Counted from the stretch's first letter, positions 1 through 11,168 are shown. The stretch: DNA of 64,000 bases from Planococcus beigongshangi (GCF_016820495.1 NZ_JADHDU010000008.1:1-64000); one strand, 5' to 3'. Numbers and translations are program-made. Notes: generated by a model from the letters alone, not told the origin.

Positions 1-283
1 TACCGCGTAAGTGGTGATGGCCTTTTTTGCCGTTTTTATTGGTATATAAAATTTCCTTCTATTATATATAGCTGGAAATGAACAGTTTTATTTTCTTTCT
101 CTGATCGAGACAAAATTGTGGGAATATAATTATAAATCTAGGCATCTGAAATACAAATTAAATAGGGATGAAAAATAACTCCGAAACAGTTTCCAGATTT
201 CATTGGGGGAAATAGCCTTTTCACTCTTGCTTTATAGAGTGGATTCCACTAGTATGAAATTTAATTGTTCAGGAAATGAAAGG
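1..283. other. AT-rich region upstream of the DUF2179 gene, no complete gene
   Basis: No supportable complete gene is seen here. Positions 8-49 read in one frame as a short hydrophobic tail (VVMAFFAVFIGI, then TAA) immediately preceded by an in-frame TAA. It could be the end of an upstream permease, but the window starts too late to judge. In Bacillus subtilis a purine permease (pbuG) lies upstream of the equivalent yeb genes; that is context only. Confidence 0.4.
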
Positions 284-292
284 GTGTACGAA

Positions 293-835
293 TTGGAAAT
301 AAATCCATGGTTGATGGTGATCATCATTTTCTCCATCAATATTGTTTATGTGTCGTTCTTTACGATTCGGATGATCATGACTTTAAAAGGCTATCGTTAC
401 CTGGCAGCAATGGTCAGTATGGTGGAAACGGTTATTTATATAGTGGGTCTGGGACTGGTGCTGGATAACCTGGATCAAATTCAAAACTTGATAGCATACG
501 CTATCGGCTATGGATCTGGTGTGATCGTAGGATCTAAGATAGAAGAAAAAATGGCGCTGGGCTATATCACGGTGAATGTAATTACCAGTGAGCGAAGCCA
601 GGAATTGCCTAAGGCTCTACGTACAAAAGGGTACGGGGTCACGGACTGGGCAGCGAATGGCATGGACGGTGACAGGCAGTCGATGCAGATTCTGACGCCG
701 CGGAAATTGGAATTGAAACTGTATGCCACTATTAAGGAAATTGATCCGAAAGCATTTATCATCGCCTACGAACCGAAGACGATCCATGGTGGGTTTTGGG
801 TGAAGCAAGTCCGGAAAGGAAAGCTGTTTAAATGA
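293..835 (+). CDS. DUF2179 / UPF0316 membrane protein (YebE-like)
   Basis: Probable integral membrane protein of the UPF0316/DUF2179 family, function unknown. The N-terminal half has two to three hydrophobic segments ([15 protein letters not shown], then a segment after the RYLAA motif, then the [15 protein letters not shown] region). The C-terminal half is a soluble DUF2179 domain containing the VNVIT, GYGVTDW and DPKAFI regions. The open frame begins at 203, but family members start close to the first membrane helix. A TTG at 293 lies 8 nt after GAAAGGG and fits best; GTG at 284 and ATG at 254 are alternatives. It overlaps the next gene by 4 nt, and the pair stands upstream of the pur operon as yebE-yebG do in B. 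subtilis. Confidence 0.75.
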   Translation: MEINPWLMVIIIFSINIVYVSFFTIRMIMTLKGYRYLAAMVSMVETVIYIVGLGLVLDNLDQIQNLIAYAIGYGSGVIVGSKIEEKMALGYITVNVITSERSQELPKALRTKGYGVTDWAANGMDGDRQSMQILTPRKLELKLYATIKEIDPKAFIIAYEPKTIHGGFWVKQVRKGKLFK

Positions 836-1020
836 ATAAGAAAACAATATGGTTCGAAGTCAGAGAAGATGAAACCATCGATGATTGTCTGAAACGTATG
901 CAGTCAGAAGGTTATATGGCAGCTGGCAGGAAAGAAGAGCCACTATTTAAAGAAGTGGATGGACAGCCGGTTCCAGTAAGGCAAATAGTAAAGTTCAAAG
1001 GTATTAAAGCCAGCGATTAA
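832..1020 (+). CDS. NETI motif-containing small protein (YebG-like)
   Basis: A 62-residue soluble protein resembling the NETI-motif family (B. subtilis YebG), with no established function. The hallmark appears as [17 protein letters not shown] in the N-terminal half, followed by a lysine-rich C-terminus. Its ATG overlaps the stop of the DUF2179 gene (ATGA), which implies translational coupling and a two-gene operon. It ends directly before the purine-operon control region. The family call rests on motif and neighbourhood only. Confidence 0.75.
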   Translation: MNKKTIWFEVREDETIDDCLKRMQSEGYMAAGRKEEPLFKEVDGQPVPVRQIVKFKGIKASD

Positions 1021-1034
1021 CCCAAGTCAACAAA

Positions 1035-1078
1035 ATTTCCGAACTATATTAAATTCTGACAAATTATTGTTCGTGTTT
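1035..1078. promoter_or_regulatory. Pair of inverted PurR boxes (putative)
   Basis: Two PurBox-like sequences face each other. The top-strand box ATTTCCGAACTAT is at 1035-1047, and 1066-1078 reads AAACACGAACAAT on the bottom strand. The CGAAC cores are at 1040-1044 and 1069-1073, and the gap between boxes is 18 nt. This arrangement, just upstream of the promoter, matches the PurR operators of the B. subtilis pur operon, where PurR represses and PRPP relieves repression. Binding is inferred. Confidence 0.7.
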
Positions 1079-1083
1079 ATGTG

Positions 1084-1112
1084 TTGACTCCTAAATACTG
1101 AGTTGTTATGAT
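1084..1112 (+). promoter_or_regulatory. Sigma-A promoter of the pur operon
   Basis: TTGACT at 1084-1089 and TATGAT at 1107-1112 are separated by exactly 17 nt. The predicted transcript start, around 1119, lies just before the riboswitch aptamer. The PurBoxes sit immediately upstream, as expected for repression of this promoter. Confidence 0.8.
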
Positions 1113-1121
1113 TAACTAGGA

Positions 1122-1192
1122 AACCCCATATATGCAGAAGAATTGGCTTCTGCGTCTCTACCAAGACACCGGAATGTCTGGACTATGCGGGA
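1122..1192 (+). ncRNA. Guanine-type purine riboswitch aptamer
   Basis: The conserved three-way junction is visible. P1 pairs the CCCATA region (about 1125-1130) with TATG.CGGG (about 1184-1191). P2 pairs GCAGAAG with CTTCTGC. J2/3 contains TCTACC (1158-1162 area). P3 pairs AGACA with TGTCT. J3/1 reads GACTATG (1181-1187). The C in GACTATG corresponds to C74 of the xpt aptamer, which pairs with guanine or hypoxanthine; adenine aptamers have U there. Ligand binding should favour the downstream terminator and shut off purine synthesis when purines are plentiful. Confidence 0.9.
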
Positions 1193-1257
1193 AAGCAACT
1201 TATGGAAATGACGCGAGGGATGTGCAGCTATGCCATCATTCTCTATTTCGTTGATTT

Positions 1258-1326
1258 TGAAGTCCTTAAGTAAACTGCTTTTCACGTAAAAGTGAGCAGT
1301 TTATTTGAGGGCTTTTTACTTTTTTA
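1258..1326 (+). terminator. Riboswitch expression-platform terminator
   Basis: A long hairpin pairs GTCCTTAAGTAAACTGCT (from 1262) with AGCAGTTTATTTGAGGGC (to 1312) and is followed by a T-rich tract. The segment GAAAGCA (1191-1197) next to P1 can instead pair with TGCTTTTC (1276-1283) inside the 5' stem, giving a plausible antiterminator. This makes it a transcriptional off-switch ahead of purE. Confidence 0.85.
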
Positions 1327-1339
1327 AGGGAGCGATACG

Positions 1340-1828
1340 ATGAATCCGAGAATCGGTGTAATCATGGGAAGTTCGAGTGACTGGGAAACTATGAAAAATA
1401 CGTGTGAAGTATTGGATGAGTTGAATATCGCTTATGAAAAGAAGGTAGTATCAGCTCATCGCACACCTGATCTTATGTTCAGCTATGCAGAAACCGCAAG
1501 ACAGCGGGGGCTGCATGTACTTATTGCTGGTGCAGGCGGCGCAGCTCACTTGCCGGGTATGGTTGCGGCGAAGACCACATTGCCGGTAATAGGCGTACCT
1601 GTCCACTCAAGATCGCTCAATGGACTGGATTCATTGCTGTCGATTGTCCAAATGCCTGGTGGAGTGCCAGTTGCTACGGTGGCAATCGGAAAAGCTGGTG
1701 CAGTCAATGCGGGTTTATTGGCGGCGCAGATTTTGGGTACGGTAGATGAAGAAGTCGCCAGAGCACTTCAGGTTCGCAGAGATAGGACAGAAAAAGAAGT
1801 TCTGGCAAGTACGGAGGATTTAATATGA
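1340..1828 (+). CDS. purE: PurE, N5-carboxyaminoimidazole ribonucleotide mutase
   Basis: Cytosolic enzyme converting N5-CAIR to CAIR in de novo purine synthesis, working with PurK. The 162-residue length is typical. The phosphate-binding MGSSSDW motif is at residues 9-15, SAHRTP at about 38-43 with the conserved His, and [12 protein letters not shown] at about 63-74. A good ribosome binding site (AAGGGAGCG) precedes the ATG. It is the first gene after the riboswitch terminator. Its TGA overlaps the purK ATG by 3 nt. Confidence 0.97.
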   Translation: MNPRIGVIMGSSSDWETMKNTCEVLDELNIAYEKKVVSAHRTPDLMFSYAETARQRGLHVLIAGAGGAAHLPGMVAAKTTLPVIGVPVHSRSLNGLDSLLSIVQMPGGVPVATVAIGKAGAVNAGLLAAQILGTVDEEVARALQVRRDRTEKEVLASTEDLI

Positions 1829-2964
1829 TGAAGACGATTTTGCCGGGACAGACAATTGGCATCATAGGCGGTGGACAGCTTGGGCGGATGATGGCGCTTG
1901 CGGCGAAAGAAGCTGGATTTAAGATTGCGGTATTGGACCCGGCAATGGATTCGCCTGCTGGCCAGATTGCGAATGTCCAATTGATCGCCCCGTACAATGA
2001 TATCGAAGCGCTGGAGGAATTGGCAGCGGTAAGTGACGTCATCACTTATGAATTTGAAAATATCGACGTTGAAGGCCTGAAACGTTTATGTGAAATTTCG
2101 TATGTACCTCAAGGTTCCGACTTGATTCGAATCACGCAGAACCGGGTTGCCGAAAAGGAAGAGCTTACAAAGGCAGGTGTTTCGGTAGCGAAATATATAG
2201 TTGCTGAAAGCTATGCCGGACTGCTGGAAAAAAGCTCATCCCTCGACTATCCCTTTATCGTTAAAACAGCGCGTGGCGGTTATGACGGCAAAGGGCAGCA
2301 AACTATTACCAGCCAGGCCGAATTAAAGCTGGCAGAACCGCTGTTTGAGAACGGCGTCTGTGTCGCAGAACAATTCGTTGATTTTACGAAAGAAATCTCT
2401 GTCATCATTCAGCGCAACGGTTACGGAGAAACAGCTATTTTACCGATCGGTGAAAATATACACAAAAACCATATCCTGCATGAAACCATTGTTCCTGCGC
2501 GTGTAGACGCAGTGACAATAGCGGAAGCGACTGAAGCTGCTGAAGCGATTGCTGAGCATCTGGAAATGGTCGGCACACTCGCAGTTGAGATGTTCGTGTT
2601 GAAAGACGGCAGTGTGATGGTGAATGAATTGGCCCCGCGTCCCCATAACTCTGGCCATTATTCTATAGAAGGAACCAATAGTTCACAGTTTCACCAGCAT
2701 GTTCGCGCGATATGCGGATGGCCGCTGCGTAAGCCTGAATTATGGTCCGACACCGTGATGGTGAATGTACTTGGACAGCATGTTGCCCCGCTGACATCCA
2801 AAATAGCGCAATACCCGAATTGGTCGATACACCTTTACGGAAAAGAAGAAGCAAAGCATAATCGAAAGATGGGCCATGTCACGATTCTTACAAAAAATTT
2901 GGAATCAGCCCTGAATGAAATAGACGCGTCCGGAATTTGGACGGAAAAACTGGAGGAAAACTGA
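1825..2964 (+). CDS. purK: PurK, N5-carboxyaminoimidazole ribonucleotide synthetase
   Basis: ATP-grasp enzyme that carboxylates AIR with bicarbonate and ATP to N5-CAIR, the substrate of PurE. An N-terminal nucleotide-fold motif [12 protein letters not shown] lies at about residues 12-23, the central ATP-grasp region has [12 protein letters not shown], and the C-terminal metal/substrate segment is [15 protein letters not shown]. The length (379 residues) is normal. Two adjacent ATGs occur (1825 and 1828); GGAGG at 1813-1817 fits the first with 7-nt spacing. It overlaps purE and purB, so it is translationally coupled on both sides. Confidence 0.96.
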   Translation: MMKTILPGQTIGIIGGGQLGRMMALAAKEAGFKIAVLDPAMDSPAGQIANVQLIAPYNDIEALEELAAVSDVITYEFENIDVEGLKRLCEISYVPQGSDLIRITQNRVAEKEELTKAGVSVAKYIVAESYAGLLEKSSSLDYPFIVKTARGGYDGKGQQTITSQAELKLAEPLFENGVCVAEQFVDFTKEISVIIQRNGYGETAILPIGENIHKNHILHETIVPARVDAVTIAEATEAAEAIAEHLEMVGTLAVEMFVLKDGSVMVNELAPRPHNSGHYSIEGTNSSQFHQHVRAICGWPLRKPELWSDTVMVNVLGQHVAPLTSKIAQYPNWSIHLYGKEEAKHNRKMGHVTILTKNLESALNEIDASGIWTEKLEEN

Positions 2965-4259
2965 TGATAGCACGTTATACAAGACCTGAAATGGGCAAGA
3001 TCTGGACAGAGGAAAATAAATACAATGCATGGTTGGAAGTGGAAATACTTGCATGTGAAGCTTGGGCGGAATTGGGGGATATCCCTAAGGAAGATGTCGC
3101 TTTGATCCGGAAGAATGCTTCATTTTCAGTAGATCGCATTCTTGAAATTGAAGAAGAGACACGTCACGATGTGGTGGCATTTACGCGAGCGGTGTCTGAG
3201 ACATTGGGCGAGGAGCGCAAATGGGTGCATTATGGATTGACGTCGACGGATGTAGTGGATACGGCGCTTTCATATCTTTTGAAACAGGCAAACGAAATCA
3301 TCCGCAAAGATTTGACGAACTTCATCGAGATTTTAGCAACTAAAGCCAAAGAACATAAAATGACGGTCATGATGGGCCGGACGCACGGTGTCCATGCAGA
3401 GCCGACAACTTTCGGTTTGAAATTGGCTTTATGGCATGAAGAGATGAAGCGCAACCTGGAGCGTTTCGAAGCAGCTGCTAAATCGATCGAAACCGGCAAA
3501 ATGTCCGGTGCAGTTGGGACTTATGCCAACATCGATCCGTTTGTTGAAGAATATGTCTGCAGAGAATTGGGTCTTGCGGCTTCACCGATCTCGACACAAA
3601 CATTGCAGCGTGACCGTCACGCTCAGTATTTAAGCGCTTTGGCTTTGATCGGCACGTCGATTGAGAAATTTGCGACTGAAATCCGCGGTCTCCAGAAATC
3701 GGAAACGCGCGAAGTGGAAGAGTTTTTTGCAAAAGGCCAAAAAGGTTCATCGGCAATGCCGCATAAACGCAACCCGATCGGTTCTGAGAACATGACGGGT
3801 CTTGCACGCCTGATCCGCGGTTATATGCTGACGGCTTATGAGAACGTATCGCTTTGGCACGAACGTGATATTTCGCATTCATCTGCAGAGCGCGTAATCC
3901 TGCCGGATGCGACGATTGCATTAAATTATATGCTGAACCGTTTCGGCAATATCGTGAAGAATTTGACGGTGTTCCCGGAGAATATGAAACGCAATATGGA
4001 TTCGACGCTGGGCCTCATTTATTCACAGCGTGTCCTGCTCGCCTTGATCGATAAAGGGATGGCGAGGGAAGCGGCTTATGACACGGTGCAGCCGTGTGCG
4101 ATGGAAGCCTGGGAAAACCAGACGCATTTCCGCAAGATCGTGGAAGCGAACGAGACGATCACTTCCCAGCTGTCGAAAGAGGAATTGGACGATTGCTTCG
4201 ATTACAACCATCACCTGCAGCAGGTGGACATGATTTTCAACCGGCTCGGATTAAACTAA
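2964..4259 (+). CDS. purB: PurB, adenylosuccinate lyase
   Basis: Fumarate-lyase superfamily enzyme that cleaves SAICAR to AICAR and adenylosuccinate to AMP. The superfamily signature [11 protein letters not shown] is at residues 261-271, on the flexible catalytic loop. His141 in [10 protein letters not shown] matches the catalytic histidine of the family. The product is 431 residues, the usual length. The open frame continues upstream to 2937, but GGAGG at 2952-2956 and homologous N-termini ([10 protein letters not shown]) fix the start at 2964, where ATG shares one base with the purK TGA. Confidence 0.97.
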   Translation: MIARYTRPEMGKIWTEENKYNAWLEVEILACEAWAELGDIPKEDVALIRKNASFSVDRILEIEEETRHDVVAFTRAVSETLGEERKWVHYGLTSTDVVDTALSYLLKQANEIIRKDLTNFIEILATKAKEHKMTVMMGRTHGVHAEPTTFGLKLALWHEEMKRNLERFEAAAKSIETGKMSGAVGTYANIDPFVEEYVCRELGLAASPISTQTLQRDRHAQYLSALALIGTSIEKFATEIRGLQKSETREVEEFFAKGQKGSSAMPHKRNPIGSENMTGLARLIRGYMLTAYENVSLWHERDISHSSAERVILPDATIALNYMLNRFGNIVKNLTVFPENMKRNMDSTLGLIYSQRVLLALIDKGMAREAAYDTVQPCAMEAWENQTHFRKIVEANETITSQLSKEELDDCFDYNHHLQQVDMIFNRLGLN

Positions 4260-4274
4260 ACGGGGGCTATTCAC

Positions 4275-4991
4275 ATGGAAAAAGGTCAGCTTTTGTACGA
4301 AGGCAAGGCAAAACGTTTATATGCAACGGATGAACAGGATATTTTATGGGTGGAATACAAAGACTCAGCTACGGCTTTCAACGGGGAAAAGAAAGCGGAA
4401 ATCGCCGGTAAGGGCATGCTGAACAATAAAATCACATCATTGATCTTCAAGAAATTGCAGACAGCGGGCATTGCCTCGCATTTTGTTGAACAATTGTCTG
4501 ACCATGAACAGCTCGTACGGCAGGTTTCGATTATTCCAATCGAAGTGGTGGTGCGGAATATCGTTGCCGGGAGTATGGCAAAACGCCTCGGTTTGGAGGA
4601 AGGCACGGTGTTGAAACGGCCGATTGTCGAATTCTACTTCAAAGATGATGCACTCGGTGACCCGATCCTTACAGAAGACCATATTGACATGCTGGACCTG
4701 GCATCGGCTGAGGAAGTCGCAGAGCTTCGGGAAAAAGCATTGACAGTTAATGAAGTGCTGATCGGCTTCTTTTCGGAAGTGGGCGTCGATCTGGTCGATT
4801 TCAAGATTGAATTTGGACGCGGCAACGAGGGACAGATCCTGTTGGCAGATGAAATTTCGCCGGATACCTGCCGTCTATGGGACAAAGAGACGAAACAGAA
4901 ACTCGATAAAGATGTATTTCGCCGGGATCTTGGCAATTTAACGGAAGCATATGAACTCATTTTAGCGAAACTGGGAGGACAACATTCATGA
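4275..4991 (+). CDS. purC: PurC, SAICAR synthetase
   Basis: Joins CAIR and aspartate with ATP to give SAICAR. The 238-residue protein has the usual N-terminus (GQLLYEGKAKRLYATD), the central RNIVAGSMAKRLG segment and the C-terminal LADEISPDTCRLWD signature. GGGGGC upstream acts as ribosome binding site 15 nt after the purB stop. Its TGA overlaps the purS start (ATGA). Confidence 0.97.
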   Translation: MEKGQLLYEGKAKRLYATDEQDILWVEYKDSATAFNGEKKAEIAGKGMLNNKITSLIFKKLQTAGIASHFVEQLSDHEQLVRQVSIIPIEVVVRNIVAGSMAKRLGLEEGTVLKRPIVEFYFKDDALGDPILTEDHIDMLDLASAEEVAELREKALTVNEVLIGFFSEVGVDLVDFKIEFGRGNEGQILLADEISPDTCRLWDKETKQKLDKDVFRRDLGNLTEAYELILAKLGGQHS

Positions 4992-5242
4992 GAAAAGTTA
5001 AAATCTATGTCACTTTGCGCGAAAGCGTACTGGATCCACAAGGCTCTGCGGTCATGGGCTCGCTTCATAAAATGGGTTACGGTGAAGTTAAAGACGTCCG
5101 GATCGGCAAATATCTGGAATTGATGATTTCTGATGAAGCACGTGATATCGACGCTTTAGTGAATGAAATGTGCCATAAATTGTTGACGAACACGGTGATT
5201 GAAGATTATCGTTTCGAAATTGAGGAGGCTGTCTCGCAATGA
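4988..5242 (+). CDS. purS: PurS, FGAM synthase bridging subunit
   Basis: Small (84-residue) dimeric subunit of the three-part formylglycinamidine ribonucleotide synthase. It docks PurQ on PurL and assists ammonia transfer. The family pattern is clear: [15 protein letters not shown] at the N-terminus and VRIGKYLEL in the middle. ATGA overlaps join it to purC upstream and purQ downstream, consistent with stoichiometric production. Confidence 0.96.
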   Translation: MRKVKIYVTLRESVLDPQGSAVMGSLHKMGYGEVKDVRIGKYLELMISDEARDIDALVNEMCHKLLTNTVIEDYRFEIEEAVSQ

Positions 5243-5922
5243 AATTCGCAGTAATCGTGTTTCCTGGGTCCAATTGTGATTTGGATATGTACCATGCAGT
5301 CAAAGATGAGTTAGGTGAACAAGCTGAATACGTTTGGCATGATGCAACAGATTTAAGTCATTATGACGGAATTCTTTTGCCTGGCGGTTTTTCTTACGGC
5401 GATTACCTGCGCTGCGGGGCGATTGCACAGTCTTCAGCCATCATGGGTGAAGTGCGGAAAGCGGCTGAAGCCGGGAAGCCGGTTCTGGGCATCTGCAACG
5501 GGTTCCAGATTTTAACAGAAGCAGGTTTATTGCCAGGCGTATTGCTGCGCAATAAAAACATGAAATTCATGTGCAAAACTGTCGGCTTGAAAGTTGAGAA
5601 TGCCACTACTTTGTTTACCAGCGAATATACTGATGGCCAGGAAATACAAATTCCGATTGCCCACGGTGAAGGGAATTATTATTGCGACGATGCGACATAC
5701 GAAGGACTGAAACAGAACAATCAAATCGTTTTCTCCTATGCGGATGATTTTAACGGCAGCCGCAATAACATTGCAGGAATCATCAACGAACGCGGAAACG
5801 TCCTTGGCATGATGCCGCATCCGGAACGGGCTGTGTCCGACTTGATCGGCGGCAGCGACGGGCTGGCTTTATTCAAATCAATCGTCAAACAGTGGAGGGA
5901 AGCAAATGTCACTCATGCTTGA
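5239..5922 (+). CDS. purQ: PurQ, FGAM synthase glutaminase subunit
   Basis: Class I glutamine amidotransferase that releases ammonia from glutamine for PurL. The nucleophile is Cys86 in LGICNGFQ; the catalytic His and Glu are in MMPHPERA near the C-terminus, and [12 protein letters not shown] forms the oxyanion region. The product is 227 residues. It starts on the purS stop (ATGA) and overlaps purL by 17 nt. Confidence 0.97.
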   Translation: MKFAVIVFPGSNCDLDMYHAVKDELGEQAEYVWHDATDLSHYDGILLPGGFSYGDYLRCGAIAQSSAIMGEVRKAAEAGKPVLGICNGFQILTEAGLLPGVLLRNKNMKFMCKTVGLKVENATTLFTSEYTDGQEIQIPIAHGEGNYYCDDATYEGLKQNNQIVFSYADDFNGSRNNIAGIINERGNVLGMMPHPERAVSDLIGGSDGLALFKSIVKQWREANVTHA

Positions 5923-8134
5923 GCCAAATACGGAACAGGTTAAAGAACAGAAGCTCTATCGCCAAATGGGATTGTCGGATGCCGAATTTGCCATGGTCGA
6001 AGATATTTTAGGCAGAACACCGAATTATACGGAAACCGGATTATTTTCGGTCATGTGGTCGGAACATTGTTCGTATAAGAACTCCAAGCCTGTATTGGCG
6101 AAATTCCCGACCAAAGCACCGCGTGTCCTGCAGGGGCCGGGAGAAGGCGCTGGAATCGTGGATATCGGTGATGGCCAGGCAGTCGTTTTCAAAATGGAAT
6201 CACATAACCATCCATCGGCGATTGAACCTTATCAGGGAGCAGCAACGGGTGTCGGCGGCATTATCCGTGACGTCTTTTCGATGGGAGCACGGCCGATTGC
6301 GATGCTGAATTCGCTTCGTTTCGGGGAACTCACTACACCCCGCGTGAAATATCTGTTTGAGGAAGTCGTTGCTGGCATCGCTGGATACGGTAATTGCATC
6401 GGGATTCCGACAGTGGGCGGCGAAGTGCAGTTTGATGCTTCCTATGAAGGAAATCCATTGGTCAACGCGATGTGTGTCGGTTTGATTGATCATAAAGATA
6501 TTCAAAAAGGCGTGGCTTCTGGAGTCGGCAACCCAGTGATGTATGTCGGTGCCAAAACGGGACGTGACGGCATCCACGGAGCAACATTCGCTTCAGAAGA
6601 ATTGACCGAATCGTCGGGGGATAACCGTCCGGCGGTACAGGTGGGAGATCCGTTCATGGAGAAACTTCTGTTGGAAGCTTGCCTCGAACTCGTGAAGTCT
6701 GACGCACTTGTCGGCATCCAGGATATGGGCGCAGCAGGTCTGACTTCTTCGTCAGCTGAAATGGCTTCAAAGGCAGGATCCGGCATTGAAATGGAACTGG
6801 ATCACGTGCCGCAGCGGGAAACCGGTATGACGGCATACGAGATGATGTTATCGGAATCTCAGGAACGCATGTTGATCGTTGTAAAAAAAGGCCGGGAGCC
6901 TGAAATCGTGGAATTGTTCGAGAAATATGGCCTTGATGCTGTGACAGTCGGAACTGTGACGGATGATTCGATGCTGCGTTTGAAACATAAGGGAGAAGTT
7001 GTTGCAGAAGTGCCGGTTGATGCACTTGCTGAAGATGCTCCTGTCTACCATAAACCATCAACGGTCCCTGCTTATTTCACGGAATATCAACAGATGGAAA
7101 ACGTCGAGCCGAAAGTCGCAAACTACAGCGAGACGCTGAAAGCCCTATTGCAGCAGCCGACTATCGCTTCGAAAGAATGGGTTTATGAGCAGTATGACCA
7201 TCAGGTGCGTACGAGCACTGTCGTCAGCCCGGGATCGGATGCAGCAGTGATCCGCGTGCGAGGCACGAATAAAGGCTTGGCGATGACGACAGACTGCAAC
7301 TCTCGCTATATCTACCTGGATCCGGAAATGGGAGGCAAAATTGCGGTAGCTGAAGCGGCACGCAACGTAGTCGTATCAGGGGCAAAACCCCTGGCCATCA
7401 CTGATTGCCTGAATTTCGGCAGTCCTGAAAAACCTGAGATCTTCTGGCAATTGGAGAAAGCGGCAGATGGCATGTCCGAAGCATGTACGATCCTGGATGC
7501 ACCGGTAATCGGCGGAAACGTCTCTTTATACAATGAAACTAACGGAACGGCCATTTACCCGACACCGACAATCGGCTTGGTAGGCTTAATCGAAGACTTG
7601 TCGCACGTCACGACGCAGGATGCCAAAAAAGCGGGAGATCTTATCTATCTGGTAGGCGAAAGCTTTACGGAATTCGGCGGCAGTGAATTGCAGAAGATGG
7701 TGGAAGGACGTATTTTCGGTAAAGCACCTGCAATCGATCTTACAGTTGAAGCAATCCGTCAGAAACAAATCCTTGAAGCAATCCAAAAAGGACTTGTGGC
7801 GTCAGCTCATGATGTGGCGGAAGGCGGCGTTGCGGTCGCACTCGCGGAAACAGCTTTCGGCAAAGGATTTGGCCTGGATGTTGCACTTTCAGGTTCAGCC
7901 ACCAGCGCTCTTTTCAGCGAATCACAATCACGTTTCATCCTGACCGTTTCGCTGGACAATGCTAAGGAATTCGAAGAGCTTGTTTCAGATGCCAAGCAGA
8001 TTGGAACAGTCACTGATACAGGACAATTGACCATAAAAAGTGAGGACGGTTCAGTCTGGATCGACGATTCGGTTGAGACGCTCCGCGCAGCCTGGAAAGG
8101 GGCAATCCCATGCTTGCTGAAATCAGAAGCTTAA
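5906..8134 (+). CDS. purL: PurL, FGAM synthase large subunit
   Basis: ATP-dependent synthetase subunit converting FGAR to FGAM using ammonia from PurQ. At 742 residues it is the small Gram-positive form without its own glutaminase domain. It contains the expected [11 protein letters not shown] and [21 protein letters not shown] motifs near the N-terminus and a second ATPase-like half starting around residue 430. GGAGGG at 5894-5899 supports the start at 5906; a second ATG at 5915 is possible. It overlaps purQ and purF. Confidence 0.97.
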   Translation: MSLMLEPNTEQVKEQKLYRQMGLSDAEFAMVEDILGRTPNYTETGLFSVMWSEHCSYKNSKPVLAKFPTKAPRVLQGPGEGAGIVDIGDGQAVVFKMESHNHPSAIEPYQGAATGVGGIIRDVFSMGARPIAMLNSLRFGELTTPRVKYLFEEVVAGIAGYGNCIGIPTVGGEVQFDASYEGNPLVNAMCVGLIDHKDIQKGVASGVGNPVMYVGAKTGRDGIHGATFASEELTESSGDNRPAVQVGDPFMEKLLLEACLELVKSDALVGIQDMGAAGLTSSSAEMASKAGSGIEMELDHVPQRETGMTAYEMMLSESQERMLIVVKKGREPEIVELFEKYGLDAVTVGTVTDDSMLRLKHKGEVVAEVPVDALAEDAPVYHKPSTVPAYFTEYQQMENVEPKVANYSETLKALLQQPTIASKEWVYEQYDHQVRTSTVVSPGSDAAVIRVRGTNKGLAMTTDCNSRYIYLDPEMGGKIAVAEAARNVVVSGAKPLAITDCLNFGSPEKPEIFWQLEKAADGMSEACTILDAPVIGGNVSLYNETNGTAIYPTPTIGLVGLIEDLSHVTTQDAKKAGDLIYLVGESFTEFGGSELQKMVEGRIFGKAPAIDLTVEAIRQKQILEAIQKGLVASAHDVAEGGVAVALAETAFGKGFGLDVALSGSATSALFSESQSRFILTVSLDNAKEFEELVSDAKQIGTVTDTGQLTIKSEDGSVWIDDSVETLRAAWKGAIPCLLKSEA

Positions 8135-9531
8135 ACGAGGAATGCGGCGTCTTTGGAATATGGGGCCACTCCAACGCAGTGCAGCTGGCCTATTACGGAT
8201 TGCACGCACTTCAGCACCGTGGACAGGAAGGCGCAGGTATTGTTGCGACAGATAAACAGTTTTTGAAGGCTATCAAAGGCGAAGGCATGGTCAATGAAAT
8301 CTTTACACCTGAAAAAATGGAAGTGCTGAACGGTACAGGCGCAATCGGCCATGTCCGTTATGCGACAGCGGGCGGCAGCGGCATTGAAAATGTCCAGCCG
8401 CTGCTTTTCAATTCGACCACCGGCAGCCTTGCAATTTCCCATAACGGGAATCTTGTCAATGCCAATCAGTTGAAAAGCCATCTGGAGCGGCAAGGAAGCA
8501 TCTTCCAAACGACTTCCGATACGGAAGTACTGGCACACCTGATCAAAAGAAGCGGCTACGAAACGTTTGAGGAAAAAGCCAAAAATGCGTTGTCACTCCT
8601 AAAAGGTGCTTTTGCTTTCGTGATCCTGAAAGAAGATGCGATGTATGTGGCACTCGACCCGAACGGCCTGCGTCCACTGTCTCTTGGCAGACTGGGTGAC
8701 GCCTGGGTCGTTGCTTCAGAAACGTGTGCGTTTGATATCATCGGTGCGGAATATGTCCGGTCGGTTGAACCGGGGGAATTTTTGAAGATAACGGATGAAG
8801 GAATACAGGCGGACCGTTTTGCCTATCCGCAGGAACGTTCCATCTGCACGATGGAATACGTGTACTTTTCACGTCCGGATTCGGATATCGACGGCATCAA
8901 CATCCATGCTGCACGAAAACGCCTCGGCAAGCAATTGGCGAAAGAAATAAGCATCGATGCAGATGTCGTGACAGGTGTACCTGATTCGAGCATTTCAGCA
9001 GCCATCGGCTATTCGGAAGCAACAGGAATTCCATATGAACTTGGCTTGATCAAGAACCGCTATGTCGGAAGAACTTTTATTCAGCCTTCACAAGACCTTA
9101 GGGAACAAGGTGTGAAGATGAAATTGTCACCTGTACGCCAGGTGGTGAATGGAAAGCGCGTCATCATGGTGGACGATTCCATCGTACGCGGCACAACTTC
9201 ACGACGGATCGTCAACTTGCTGAAAGAGGCAGGAGCGACCGAGGTGCACGTCGTCATTTCTTCACCGCCGATCAAGAGCCCATGTTTTTACGGAATTGAT
9301 ATTTCGACTTCCGGTGAATTGATCGCTGCGAATAATTCGATAGAAGAAATGCGGGAAATCATCGGGGCAGACTCGTTATCGTTCCTGTCACTCGACGGCA
9401 TGGTGCAAAATATCGGCAGAACGGACCCGGGTTCGAAATGCGGGCATTGCCTGGCATGCTTTACCGGTGAATATCCGACGAACATTTTTCCGGATACAGT
9501 TTTACCGCATGAAAAAGAGAAAGTGAAATAA
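8110..9531 (+). CDS. purF: PurF, glutamine PRPP amidotransferase
   Basis: First committed step of purine synthesis: PRPP plus glutamine to phosphoribosylamine. A short 11-residue propeptide precedes Cys12 ([12 protein letters not shown]), which becomes the N-terminal nucleophile after cleavage. The PRPP loop [14 protein letters not shown] is in the C-terminal half. Cysteines in RSICTME, KSPCFYG and [10 protein letters not shown] match the [4Fe-4S] cluster ligands of the B. subtilis enzyme, which make it oxygen-labile. It overlaps the purL end by 25 nt. Confidence 0.97.
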   Translation: MLAEIRSLNEECGVFGIWGHSNAVQLAYYGLHALQHRGQEGAGIVATDKQFLKAIKGEGMVNEIFTPEKMEVLNGTGAIGHVRYATAGGSGIENVQPLLFNSTTGSLAISHNGNLVNANQLKSHLERQGSIFQTTSDTEVLAHLIKRSGYETFEEKAKNALSLLKGAFAFVILKEDAMYVALDPNGLRPLSLGRLGDAWVVASETCAFDIIGAEYVRSVEPGEFLKITDEGIQADRFAYPQERSICTMEYVYFSRPDSDIDGINIHAARKRLGKQLAKEISIDADVVTGVPDSSISAAIGYSEATGIPYELGLIKNRYVGRTFIQPSQDLREQGVKMKLSPVRQVVNGKRVIMVDDSIVRGTTSRRIVNLLKEAGATEVHVVISSPPIKSPCFYGIDISTSGELIAANNSIEEMREIIGADSLSFLSLDGMVQNIGRTDPGSKCGHCLACFTGEYPTNIFPDTVLPHEKEKVK

Positions 9532-9544
9532 GGGGGAAACCGGT

Positions 9545-10606
9545 GTGTCTAAAGCATATGAAAAAGCAGGCGTCAATATCGAAGCGGGCTATGAGGCGGT
9601 CGAGCGGATGAAATCCCATGTGGAGCGTACAGCGCGGCTTGGGATGCTCGGATCATTCGGCGGTTTCGGCGGCATGTTCGATCTATCCGAACTGAACCTG
9701 AAAGAACCGGTTCTTGTATCGGGGACGGATGGTGTCGGCACGAAATTGAAATTGGCATTCATGGCGGATCGCCATGATACGATCGGCATAGACTGTGTCG
9801 CGATGTGTGTCAATGACATCGTTGCACAGGGCGCGGAACCCTTATTTTTCCTTGATTATCTAGCGGTCGGCAAAACGGTGCCGGAGAAAATCGAACAGAT
9901 TGTCAAAGGGGTGGCAGATGGCTGTGTTCAGGCAGGCGCGGCGCTGATCGGCGGAGAGACTGCGGAAATGCCGGGGCTGTATGAAGCGGATGAATACGAT
10001 ATTGCCGGTTTTGCAGTGGGTGCAGCTGAAAAATCGAAAATTGTCACAGGTGAAAAGATTGAAGCGGGTGATGTGCTGATCGGCCTTGCTTCGAGCGGCA
10101 TCCATTCAAATGGTTATTCGCTCGTGCGGAATATCGTAATTGACCAGCATCAGCTGAAGCTGGACGAAACAGTTGAAGGCTTTGAAGATCTCGGAGCGCT
10201 TGGCGATGAATTGCTGAAGCCGACGAAAATCTATGCCAAGACAGTGGCGGCGATTGCTGAAATTGTCGACATCCATGGTATGGCCCATGTGACGGGAGGC
10301 GGATTCATCGAGAACCTGCCGCGCATGATGCCGGAAGGGGTAGGGGCGGAAATCGACCTGGGCAGCTGGCCGGTGCTGCGCGTTTTTGAAATGCTGCAGG
10401 AAAAAGGGAAACTGACTGACCGGGACCTGTTTTCGGTTTTCAATGCGGGAATCGGGTTTGTACTTGCCGTAAAACCGGAAGATGCAGAACAGGTGATGAG
10501 TGCCGCCCATAAGAGCGGGGATCAGGCTTATCTCATCGGCCGCGTTTCCAAAACAGCCGGAGTCCAATTCAAAGGTGAACAGGACGGAACCCTCGATGGC
10601 CAATAA
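9545..10606 (+). CDS. purM: PurM, AIR synthetase
   Basis: Phosphoribosylformylglycinamidine cyclo-ligase: FGAM plus ATP to [15 protein letters not shown] at residues 60-71 and GGETAEMPG at 136-144 are the family's nucleotide and substrate motifs; [10 protein letters not shown] follows in the C-terminal half. The start is GTG at 9545 after AAGGGGGAAA. The protein (353 residues) is a few residues longer than usual at the C-terminus. Confidence 0.96.
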   Translation: MSKAYEKAGVNIEAGYEAVERMKSHVERTARLGMLGSFGGFGGMFDLSELNLKEPVLVSGTDGVGTKLKLAFMADRHDTIGIDCVAMCVNDIVAQGAEPLFFLDYLAVGKTVPEKIEQIVKGVADGCVQAGAALIGGETAEMPGLYEADEYDIAGFAVGAAEKSKIVTGEKIEAGDVLIGLASSGIHSNGYSLVRNIVIDQHQLKLDETVEGFEDLGALGDELLKPTKIYAKTVAAIAEIVDIHGMAHVTGGGFIENLPRMMPEGVGAEIDLGSWPVLRVFEMLQEKGKLTDRDLFSVFNAGIGFVLAVKPEDAEQVMSAAHKSGDQAYLIGRVSKTAGVQFKGEQDGTLDGQ

Positions 10607-11168
10607 AACCAAAATCGCCGTTTTCGCATCTGGAAACGGCTCTAATTTTCAAGCGATCGCCGATTCGGCAGCAACAGGTGCCCTGCAGGCGGAAATCATG
10701 CTGGTGGTGACGGACCGTCCGCAGGCATATGTGATGGAACGCGCACAGCAAGCAGGCATCCCTTCTTTCGCTTTTATCCCGTCGGCTTATGAGTCAAAAC
10801 AATTATATGAAGAAATGCTGAAAGAAAAGCTGGAGCAATTGAATGTGGAATGGATCATATTGGCAGGCTATATGCGCCTGATCGGGCCGGTGCTGCTGGA
10901 GGCATTCGAGAACCGGATCATCAATATCCATCCGTCTCTGCTGCCTGCATTCCCAGGTAAGGATGCCATCGGCCAAACGCTGGCTGCGGGAGTGGAGACA
11001 GCAGGTGTCACAGTGCATTATGTCGATGCCGGAATGGATACCGGCAAAATCATTGCCCAGCAATCAATTGCAGTCCGCGACCGGGGCCGGGAAGAAGTCG
11101 AGGAAGAAATACATGAAATCGAACACCGCTTATATCCTGCAACTTTGCAGCGGTTATTCGCTCAATAA
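10596..11168 (+). CDS. purN: PurN, GAR transformylase
   Basis: Transfers a formyl group from 10-formyltetrahydrofolate to [14 protein letters not shown] (residues 10-20) binds the phosphate; catalytic Asn110 and His112 are in [12 protein letters not shown] and Asp148 is in DAGMDTG. The open frame extends to 10500, but AGGACGGA at 10581-10588 and the family N-terminus place the start at 10596, inside the last codons of purM. The product has 190 residues. Confidence 0.96.
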   Translation: MANKTKIAVFASGNGSNFQAIADSAATGALQAEIMLVVTDRPQAYVMERAQQAGIPSFAFIPSAYESKQLYEEMLKEKLEQLNVEWIILAGYMRLIGPVLLEAFENRIINIHPSLLPAFPGKDAIGQTLAAGVETAGVTVHYVDAGMDTGKIIAQQSIAVRDRGREEVEEEIHEIEHRLYPATLQRLFAQ

